In this document: positions 35,817 to 42,817 of the stretch, piece by piece
How positions within the stretch are numbered: position 1 is the first letter of the stretch
Layout of the letters: each line of letters begins with the position of its first letter
From: VXPQ01 sp965117025
Lineage (GTDB): Bacteria > Bacteroidota > Rhodothermia > Rhodothermales > VXPQ01
Reading direction: 5' to 3'
Assembly: GCA_965117025.1 (NCBI GenBank)
Contig: OZ220746.1
Coordinates: 558,001 to 622,000 of the forward strand
DNA: 64,000 nt
Notes under the pieces: model-generated
Database searches by the model: none
Seen by the model: only the letters and a program-made list of their open reading frames with translations
What the model was told of the DNA's origin: nothing
Made by a program: the position numbers and the translations under genes

Positions 35817-36380
35817 CTAATTCCCCGGAGATTTTTCATACCGATCAGAACCGCCCCTGGAGCGCTCCGAATACGCCTCCTTGCGCCCATGATTCATCGA
35901 AGAAGAATCTTTGCGGCCATGATCCATCCAGGAAGAATCCTTACGACCACGATGTATCGAGGAGGAATCTTTATGACCACGGTGTATCGAGGAAGAATCC
36001 CTGCGCCCGTGGTCCCCCCTGTATTTCCGCTTCCGCTCCATGCGTTCATTCAACGCCTGGACCTGCTCTTCCGTAAGGAGGCTATCCAGCGAAGCGCGAA
36101 AAGATTCCATGATCCCCTCGACCGTCTCCCGACTCTCCGCATGATGCATATCCAATTGTTCGGCCGCCCTCTCCAGCACGTCCCGAATGGCCCTGCGCTG
36201 TGCATCGTCGGTCGGCTCAATCATATTCTCCATAAAACGCACAAATCCTGCCTGAGAACGCAAGGAGGTAAGGCGTTCGATGCGGCTTTCCACCATCAGC
36301 GTATGGACAAATACGCCAAGCAACATGCCGATAAGCAGCGTCCCCAGCAGCAATAAGGTCGATTTCGTACGAGCGGTCAT
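35817..36380 (-). CDS. Spy/CpxP-like periplasmic-sensor-type protein with C-terminal decapeptide repeats
   Basis: The 187-residue protein has one N-terminal membrane helix (TLLLLGTLLIGMLLGVFVHTL). A periplasmic helical region (about residues 30-115) follows, with FMENMIEPTDDAQRRAIRDV and a late LTEEQVQALNERMER, the layout of Spy/CpxP/heavy-metal-sensor proteins. The last 70 residues are low complexity, with four to five copies of a 10-residue unit like HGRKDSSSM. The stop codon directly adjoins the palindromic element. The gene follows a sigma factor and an anti-sigma factor on the same strand, so it may be part of an envelope-stress circuit. No catalytic residues are visible. Confidence 0.7.
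   Translation of the reverse strand: MTARTKSTLLLLGTLLIGMLLGVFVHTLMVESRIERLTSLRSQAGFVRFMENMIEPTDDAQRRAIRDVLERAAEQLDMHHAESRETVEGIMESFRASLDSLLTEEQVQALNERMERKRKYRGDHGRRDSSSIHRGHKDSSSIHRGRKDSSWMDHGRKDSSSMNHGRKEAYSERSRGGSDRYEKSPGN
35881..36014. repeat. 30-bp tandem repeat inside the Spy-like gene
   Basis: Four full 30-bp units (35881-35910, 35911-35940, 35941-35970, 35971-36000) and a partial fifth encode the repeated decapeptide with core KDSS. Units differ at a few bases each. The register keeps the reading frame, so copy-number change would alter tail length without a frameshift. Confidence 0.85.
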
Positions 36381-36416
36381 GGCTTTCCAGCAGCGTCTGG
36401 AATCAGAAGTGATTCG

Positions 36417-36836
36417 TTACATGGTCGAATAGGACAGCGCATCTATCAGCGAAACGGACGGCAGCCCAAACACTGCTTCCACAAAAGACGAGGCCGCACC
36501 CAGCGACTGATATGTAATTGCATTATATACACCGAACGCCACCGCCGCAACGAGACTCGCTGTCGCTGTTCGCAGAAATACCCATTGCAACACGTTGTGG
36601 AACGACTCACCCGATTCTTGCCCGACGCCTTGCAAACGCCGGATCACCCGTTCACTGAAATACGGCCCAAAGGATTCTGCCCGGGTCATCCGAAGCGTGC
36701 CGTGCAGCGAACGAAGCGTGTCAAGGGCTTCTCGCAGGGTAGTTTCCTCTGCAAGGCGCTCTTCGATGTTGCGTCGATCCGCAGCGGGCAAATCGCCTTC
36801 GATATATCGCAATAATTTTTCGTTATCCGTGAGCAT
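36417..36836 (-). CDS. Putative anti-sigma factor (membrane-anchored)
   Basis: The 139-residue protein has a soluble N-terminal part typical of anti-sigma domains (LLRYIEGDLPAADRRNIEERLAEETTLREALDTLRSLHG). One membrane helix follows (FLRTATASLVAAVAFGVYNAI), then a short outer tail. The zinc-binding HxxxCxxC motif of ZAS-type anti-sigmas is absent. It starts 15 bases after the ECF sigma gene on the same strand. That arrangement almost always pairs a sigma with its regulator, so it should hold the sigma at the membrane until an envelope signal arrives. The assignment rests on context and the N-terminal pattern. Confidence 0.75.
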   Translation of the reverse strand: MLTDNEKLLRYIEGDLPAADRRNIEERLAEETTLREALDTLRSLHGTLRMTRAESFGPYFSERVIRRLQGVGQESGESFHNVLQWVFLRTATASLVAAVAFGVYNAITYQSLGAASSFVEAVFGLPSVSLIDALSYSTM

Positions 36837-36851
36837 TACACCCCCTGATGT

Positions 36852-37427
36852 TTATGGATCTTCCCGAAGCAGTGGGCCAAGCAGCCCCTTGAGCTGGTCC
36901 AATGCCCGCGACAACCGGGACATGACCGTGCCCTCCGGAACATTCAGCATGGCAGCCGTTTCCCGGGTCGAATACCCTTCGAGCATGCGCAGCACCACGA
37001 CAGCACGCTGCTCCGGATTTATCTGCCCCAGGGCAGCATGCACAAATCGCTCACGCTCCCGTGCATCGAGCTCATTGCTCCCTTCCACAACCGGTTCCAT
37101 CGACTCCAGTGCCTCCTGATCGTACCGAACAAACCGTTGCCTCCACCGCTTGCGTTGTTTCAACGCCTTGAGCGCCTGATTAATCGCAATCCGCACGATG
37201 TACGTACCGAGCGCAGCGTCTCCCCGGTATTTGTGGAGATAAGTATGGAGACGAATGAACGTCTCCTGCCCCACATCATCTGCCTCAGGGCATCTCCCCA
37301 TCATGCCGATCACCGTTGCGGCCACTTGTCCCTCATATCGGTGTATGATCTGCTCGAATGCGAGCGAGTCTCCAGCACGAGCACGCTCCACCAATTCCTG
37401 ATCCGTAGGCCCCGCCGCATGCGGCAT
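36852..37427 (-). CDS. ECF-family RNA polymerase sigma factor
   Basis: The 191-residue protein carries sigma region 2 (ELVERARAGDSLAFEQIIHRYEG, then DDVGQETFIRLHTYLHKY) and region 4 (LGQINPEQRAVVVLRMLEGYSTRETAAMLNVPEGTVMSRLSRALDQL). This is the SigE-like ECF pattern for alternative promoters. The ATG at 37427 gives a standard N-terminus; another ATG at 37499 would add 24 basic residues. The gene is followed closely by the anti-sigma and Spy-like genes. The regulated promoters and signal are unknown, but the neighbours suggest envelope stress. Confidence 0.92.
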   Translation of the reverse strand: MPHAAGPTDQELVERARAGDSLAFEQIIHRYEGQVAATVIGMMGRCPEADDVGQETFIRLHTYLHKYRGDAALGTYIVRIAINQALKALKQRKRWRQRFVRYDQEALESMEPVVEGSNELDARERERFVHAALGQINPEQRAVVVLRMLEGYSTRETAAMLNVPEGTVMSRLSRALDQLKGLLGPLLREDP

Positions 37428-37623
37428 AACGTATTCGTGCGGTTCGTCCCGAACAGTCTTCCTTGCCGTGCTCACACGTAGCCGACGCATAAGACGCATA
37501 AACGGTGCACAACTGTTTGATCCCTACAGGCAGGCATTCATTCCATCCGAAACGGATTTTTCAACATCTATAGCAATGCGTGCGTCAGAATCGCACAAGA
37601 GCCTGCGTACAGACAAAAGCCCA

Positions 37624-40600
37624 TCAGGATACCTGATCTTCCAGGAGGGTGCGGACCGCCTCCGTGGTCGAAGCCAGCGCCTCGTCCAACTTCTCCGGAC
37701 GACGCCCCCCCGCCGTAGCCAATTCGGGACGCCCCCCTCCACCGCCGCCTACGATGCGGGCAAGCTGTCCTACCAGGTCGCCCGCCTTCAACACATTCGA
37801 CCGGATGAGATCATCGGATACCACCGCGGCAAGGTATACCTTTTCTCCTTCGGAATCCGGCGTACCCAGCACCGCCGCAGAAGATTCACCCATCAGATCA
37901 CGCATCGTTTCCGCCAGATTGCGCAACATATCCATGGGCACGGGTTCCAGCTGACCCGTTATTACGCGAATCCCTTCAATCTCACATCCCTTCTCAAGGA
38001 AATTTTCCAATTGCCCGGAAAGCGCCTGCTCCCGGTGCATCTCCACTTCGCGCCGGAGACGTTTGTTCTCTGCCACCAGCCGGGCAACTTCCTCCGCAAC
38101 CGGACACTGTACAGAGCCAAGCTGCTCCCGGACTCCCGCCAACTCTTTTCGCTCCTGTTCGATCACATCCAGGGCCTGCTCGCCAACCACGGCCTCCAGA
38201 CGTCGTATCCCCGCTGCAACCGACCCCTCCGACAAAAAACGAAAAATACCCAATTTGCCGGTGGCGCGGACATGCGTACCGCCGCACAATTCAACCGACA
38301 AGGCCGGATCGAACGTAACGACGCGTACCCGATCTTCGTATTTCTCTCCGAAGAGTGCTATGGCGCCCCGCGCCTGCGCCTCCGCAATCGGCACATCGAA
38401 TTCGACACGTGCCGGTATATCGCGCTGGATTACCTCGTTTATTCTCGCCTGCACGGTCCCCAGTATTTCCGGCGCCACACGCTCGTAATGGCTAAAGTCG
38501 AAACGCAACCGGTCGGGAGCCACAAGCGAGCCCCTTTGCTGTACATGCCCGCCCAGCGCCTCTCGCAGCGCCGCATGGAGCAAATGCGTCGCAGTATGGT
38601 GTTTTTCGATGCGGAGTCGACGATCCGCATCCACCGCAGCATGCACGGGCGCAGAAGGATCGTCCGGCAATCGGTCGACGCAGTGCACGATGCGATGCTG
38701 GTATTTTTTCGTATCCAGCACCCGGATCTGCTCTCCTCCTACATCCAGTATGCCTGTATCCCCCACCTGCCCGCCGCTTTCTCCATAAAAAGGTGTGCGA
38801 TCGAGCACGAGTTCGTGCTGTACACGGGCCGCCTGACGGGCTCTTTTTTCTTCATCCTTACCGTTCACCTCGAGCGAAACAACCCGCATCGCAGCAATGC
38901 GGACATCCGTCGCTTCCAGCGCGGTGTATCCGACGAACAACGAATCCCCGAGCACGAAATCGTCTTCTGACACGAATATCTGCCATGCTTCCTCCGCATC
39001 CCCGGCCACCCTGAACGAGGCTCTCGCGCGAGCGCGTTCCTTCTGCATCTCCATGAGCTCATCATACCGCGCAATATCCTCGTCATGCACCACAAGGCCC
39101 TTCTCGCGCGCCATGAGTTGCGTCAGGTCCACAGGAAACCCGTACGTGTCATGCAGCAGAAAGACGATCTCTCCGGGAATGCGTCCACCCGTGGCTGCAA
39201 AGATGAATACCCTGTATGCCTCGTACCCCGGCCTCTTTCCGAATGCCTTCTGAAGGATATCCAGCATCTTCCGGTCAGAACCCAGTAAACTGAGCACTTT
39301 CTGCGCAGCTGATTTCGTTTCTCTGACCCGACGGTACCCCTCACCGGAATATTCCGTCCTCGCGCGGCTGTTTACCGTATGGATAGATACCCCCTCCCTG
39401 GCCGCTACTTCCTGGGCCACATGTTCCGCCTCCTTGATTGCATCGGCCAATGCCTTTACATGGTTGGCGATGTACTCGAAGAAATCGATGCCCGTACCGA
39501 GCGTTCTCAGGAAATGCTCCTCCTCGGCCCGCGTGACACGCTCTATATGCTCCCGGTGCATGCGCAACTCCGGGAAGGAATCGCCCATTTTTTCGACCAG
39601 CGGCGCGATAAGCCGATGCACGAACGGCTCCCTCATCCCTAACGCCTGATAGCCGAATCGCACAGCCCGGCGCAGAATACGCCGGATCACGTAAGAACGT
39701 CCTGCATTACCGGGAGACACCCCGTCAGCTATGGCGAAAGCGATCGTGCGTACATGGTCAGCTACGACGCGCATCGCTACGCGGCACCGCTCACGTTCCG
39801 CCTCGTCGGCAATATCGATGTCGTCGTAGGATACAATTTCCTCGCGAGGCGACAACGCCGCCACGCCGGCAAGAAGCGGTGCAAACAGATCCGTATCGTA
39901 ATTCGACTGCTTCCCCTGCAGCACCGCTACCAACCTCTCGAGTCCCAGTCCTGTATCCACATGCCGGGCCGCAAGCGGTTCGAGCGACCCGTTACCCAGC
40001 GCGTTGTACTGGATGAACACAAGGTTCCACAGTTCTATCACCTCCGGGTGATCTGTGTTGACCAGTTCCTTGCCGGGCACGCCCCGGCGCGCCTTGTCCG
40101 AACGCAGATCGATATGGATTTCCGAGCAGGGCCCGCACGGCCCCTCGTCGCCCATCATCCAGAAATTGTCTTTCGAGCTTCCGTAGAGGATGTGATCCGG
40201 ATGGATACCCGTTTCGGATTTCCACAGAGCGGCCGCTTCCGAGTCGGGCGACAGATTCAATGCCTCGTCCCCTTCATGCACCGTGGCATACAACCGATCC
40301 GGAACCAGCCCGAATACGTCCACGAGCAATTCCCAGGCCCACCCGATGGCTTCCTTCTTGAAATAGTCGCCGAACGACCAGTTGCCCAGCATCTCGAAAA
40401 ACGTATGGTGGTACGTATCGAGACCTACCTCCTCGAGATCGTTGTGCTTTCCGGATACCCGGAGGCATTTCTGGGTGTCCGCTGCACGGCGGTAATCCCG
40501 CTCGCCCGTTCCGAGAAAAACATTCTTGAACTGGTTCATCCCGGCATTCGTAAAGAGCAGAGTGGGATCACCATGAGGCACCAGCGAATCGCTCGGCACA

Positions 40601-40674
40601 ATCTCATGCCCCCGATCCCGGAAAAAATCGAGGAACGCGCTACGAATGTCGTTGGAAGAAAGGAGATCGGGCAT
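37624..40674 (-). CDS. alaS: Alanyl-tRNA synthetase with an unusual ~90-residue insertion
   Basis: AlaRS charges tRNA-Ala and edits mischarged Ser/Gly. From the ATG at 40674 the protein is 1016 residues; the usual bacterial length is about 870-880. Class II motifs are clear: FFRDRGHEIVPSDSLVPHGDPTLLFTNAGMNQF, HHTFFEMLGNWSFGDYFKKEAI and RHVDTGLGLERLV. The editing domain has HHTATHLLHAALREALG and the late CGGTHVRATG. The glycine-rich C-terminal domain ends GGGGGGRPELATAGG. Between EYIANH (about residue 404) and GRIPGEIVFLLHDTYGFPVDL (about 496) there is an unfamiliar stretch of about 90 residues where other AlaRS proteins have a short linker. Confidence 0.95.
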   Translation of the reverse strand: MPDLLSSNDIRSAFLDFFRDRGHEIVPSDSLVPHGDPTLLFTNAGMNQFKNVFLGTGERDYRRAADTQKCLRVSGKHNDLEEVGLDTYHHTFFEMLGNWSFGDYFKKEAIGWAWELLVDVFGLVPDRLYATVHEGDEALNLSPDSEAAALWKSETGIHPDHILYGSSKDNFWMMGDEGPCGPCSEIHIDLRSDKARRGVPGKELVNTDHPEVIELWNLVFIQYNALGNGSLEPLAARHVDTGLGLERLVAVLQGKQSNYDTDLFAPLLAGVAALSPREEIVSYDDIDIADEAERERCRVAMRVVADHVRTIAFAIADGVSPGNAGRSYVIRRILRRAVRFGYQALGMREPFVHRLIAPLVEKMGDSFPELRMHREHIERVTRAEEEHFLRTLGTGIDFFEYIANHVKALADAIKEAEHVAQEVAAREGVSIHTVNSRARTEYSGEGYRRVRETKSAAQKVLSLLGSDRKMLDILQKAFGKRPGYEAYRVFIFAATGGRIPGEIVFLLHDTYGFPVDLTQLMAREKGLVVHDEDIARYDELMEMQKERARARASFRVAGDAEEAWQIFVSEDDFVLGDSLFVGYTALEATDVRIAAMRVVSLEVNGKDEEKRARQAARVQHELVLDRTPFYGESGGQVGDTGILDVGGEQIRVLDTKKYQHRIVHCVDRLPDDPSAPVHAAVDADRRLRIEKHHTATHLLHAALREALGGHVQQRGSLVAPDRLRFDFSHYERVAPEILGTVQARINEVIQRDIPARVEFDVPIAEAQARGAIALFGEKYEDRVRVVTFDPALSVELCGGTHVRATGKLGIFRFLSEGSVAAGIRRLEAVVGEQALDVIEQERKELAGVREQLGSVQCPVAEEVARLVAENKRLRREVEMHREQALSGQLENFLEKGCEIEGIRVITGQLEPVPMDMLRNLAETMRDLMGESSAAVLGTPDSEGEKVYLAAVVSDDLIRSNVLKAGDLVGQLARIVGGGGGGRPELATAGGRRPEKLDEALASTTEAVRTLLEDQVS

Positions 40675-40788
40675 GACAGAGCAGGCGAAGGACGCCATGC
40701 ATTGACAGTTCACGAATCGCAAATGAACGAAGAGAAGGGCGCAATGTGCCCAAACCCGCGGATAAGGATCCCGGAATGCTCGTTACCC

Positions 40789-41445
40789 CTATGCCGAAAC
40801 CCTGCCGCGTTTCCGCGCCTGGACTATATCACTGGGCACCCCGCGCGAGACATACGGATTGTCCGGCACATAAAAGCGCCAGGGCAACTCGACCCCCCGG
40901 GTGATACCGATGCGGCATGACGCCTTGACGGCAGGATGGCCCCCGGCGCCGGATTCTTTCACATACAAGGGCGGCTTCGTAACGGGAGTATTGTGCAAGG
41001 CCCCGGCGATAGCAAAGGCCTGGGCCAGTTTCCCGGGACCGTTTGCAAGATCAATGTCCTTGCGCGCCGATGCCCGCCGCTTGTACATGGATGCCATGCC
41101 TTCAAGGGGTTCCACGGCGCGCAAAAGTACGCCGCCGCCGATGCCTTCCTGCTCCGTCACCACATTCATCAGCCAGTGTACTCCATAGGTCAGGTATACG
41201 TAGGCTGTGCCGGGCTTGCCGAACAAGTCGCGCCCGCGGCCTTCCGGCTTGAGCAATCCGGTTTCCCGGTCAAGAATACCCCATCCATGGAACGCAGGAT
41301 CGTCCTGCGTATAGGCTTCCGTTTCCACGATACGGCCGGAGAGTTCCGTGCCATCGTCCAGCACGCGTACAAGGTGCTTGCCGATCAAATCGCGCGCTAC
41401 CTCAAGGGTGGGCCGCTCGTAAAAATTTTCCGTCAATATGTGCAT
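40789..41445 (-). CDS. 3-methyladenine DNA glycosylase (Mpg/AAG family)
   Basis: This base-excision repair enzyme removes alkylated purines. The 218-residue sequence matches the AAG family: NFYERPTLEVARDLIGKHLVR, then GRIVETEAYTQDDPAFHGW with the catalytic Glu. YVYLTYGVHWLMNVVTE carries the intercalating Tyr/His region, and GVLLRAVEPLEGM and LANGPGKLAQAFAI follow. The C-terminus has IGITRGVELPWRFYV. The length is typical. It lies upstream of alaS on the same strand with a 114-base gap. Confidence 0.94.
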   Translation of the reverse strand: MHILTENFYERPTLEVARDLIGKHLVRVLDDGTELSGRIVETEAYTQDDPAFHGWGILDRETGLLKPEGRGRDLFGKPGTAYVYLTYGVHWLMNVVTEQEGIGGGVLLRAVEPLEGMASMYKRRASARKDIDLANGPGKLAQAFAIAGALHNTPVTKPPLYVKESGAGGHPAVKASCRIGITRGVELPWRFYVPDNPYVSRGVPSDIVQARKRGRVSA

Positions 41446-41652
41446 TTTTAGTGTAACCCCAGACCGAACATCCCGTATTCAAAGTAAATGCCCCCTAATG
41501 TTCCAACGAAAAGGTGCTGCAATCCGGTGAAAGAAGCCTTGCACCGTGCATACACAGCAAACGATGCGACACAGCGGCGTATACCGTCCCGGAATATAGG
41601 GCCTGTGTCATAGCGCGTTTCCCGATCCTTCCGTAACGAAACACATATTCCC

Positions 41653-42768
41653 ATGCATTCCGCATTCCGTGTAGCAGGCATCGGCGCCGGCGCATTTTTG
41701 CTTCTCGCCATCACCGGAACCACATGGTTCAACCACGCAGAGTTCGTCTCTCGCACCGCCCCGAACGATCTGGATCACATCGGCGACCGGGCCGAAGAGG
41801 AAATGTTCAACGAGACATTCTCCGTGCAACCCGGAGAACAACTGCTGGTGGATGTGATCCACAGCGACATCCATATCGAAAAAAGCAAGGGAAACGAAGC
41901 GCGTATTCGCATCACGCTTGAAGGCAATGAAATAAATGACCAGATACGCGACTTCTTCAAGTACCTGAATTTCGAGGTGGGACAAACGAGCGGCAAGCTG
42001 TTTGTGCGAACGGACCCGGACGGTAACTGGAGCTGGCGCCGGCAGGGGTGGCGTATGCGCGCAGGCGTCCATGTGTATATTTCCGTGCCGGAGGTGTTTG
42101 ACGCCAGAATGGATATAGCCCATGGCGATGTGGATATCCATGCCCTGAAAGGCGCCCTGAACGTAGACCTTGCCCATGGGGACATAGATGCCGGATCGCT
42201 AAGTGGTTCCTCGCTGTCCATGGACATAGCGCACGGCGACGTACAAACCAGCCAGTTGGGTAGCGAGCGCATCCGGTTGAATTTGCAACATGGCGATCTG
42301 TCCACACATCGCATCGATGCGACAGATGTCGAGCTATCTACAGCGCATGGCGATCTCGATATAGACTACGCGACCGCAAAAACCATCCGTATTCGTACGG
42401 CGCACGGCGATCTGGCCATGGATAGCGTTACCGCCGGAGAAATCGATGTAGAAGCGGCTCACGGAGACATTGACGTCCGCGAAATGGACGGCTATCCACG
42501 CATGGAAGTCCAGCATGGAGACATCAGCCTGCATTTTCTCCAGGCGGTCGGCGGCAAATTCAGCGCTGCGCATGGGGATATCGACTTGTCCGCTCCGGCG
42601 CGCGCAGCGCTGGATGTCGATTTCAATGCCTCCGATGTCTCCATAGACGATGCCTTTCGATTCGAGGGATTGAGCAAGGAAAAGGAAATGCAGGGACGTG
42701 TAAATGGAGGCGGTCCCGAACTGTACGCCCGGGCATCGCATGGAGAAGTTGCACTTCAGACAAGGTAG
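41653..42768 (+). CDS. DUF4097-like beta-helix protein with ten His-Gly-Asp repeats
   Basis: The 371-residue protein has an N-terminal membrane/signal segment (VAGIGAGAFLLLAITGTTW). A region resembling DUF4097/adhesin-type proteins follows (FNETFSVQPGEQLLVDVIHSDIHIEK). From about residue 155 to the end it is built of roughly 20-residue repeats. Each repeat contains a turn AHGDI, AHGDL, QHGDI or similar; ten are visible, the last being SHGEV. Such periodicity fits a right-handed beta-helix or stacked solenoid. Repeat spacing of 19-22 residues would place the His and Asp residues in vertical ladders on one face. The function is unknown; it is predicted to be exported. It is transcribed towards the WD40 gene. 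Confidence 0.75.
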   Translation: MHSAFRVAGIGAGAFLLLAITGTTWFNHAEFVSRTAPNDLDHIGDRAEEEMFNETFSVQPGEQLLVDVIHSDIHIEKSKGNEARIRITLEGNEINDQIRDFFKYLNFEVGQTSGKLFVRTDPDGNWSWRRQGWRMRAGVHVYISVPEVFDARMDIAHGDVDIHALKGALNVDLAHGDIDAGSLSGSSLSMDIAHGDVQTSQLGSERIRLNLQHGDLSTHRIDATDVELSTAHGDLDIDYATAKTIRIRTAHGDLAMDSVTAGEIDVEAAHGDIDVREMDGYPRMEVQHGDISLHFLQAVGGKFSAAHGDIDLSAPARAALDVDFNASDVSIDDAFRFEGLSKEKEMQGRVNGGGPELYARASHGEVALQTR

Positions 42769-42817
42769 GCAGGGCTATAAAACGACAGCAAACGGGCATT
42801 AAAGCGCCACCTCCTCG

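Noticed and set aside
35675..35890. Small cysteine/histidine-containing frames across the palindromic element
   Set aside because: They arise from the inverted repeats, appear on both strands, and have no start signal or independent support.
37468..38970. 500-codon plus-strand frame opposite alaS
   Set aside because: AlaRS motifs occupy the minus strand; the antisense product lacks any signature.
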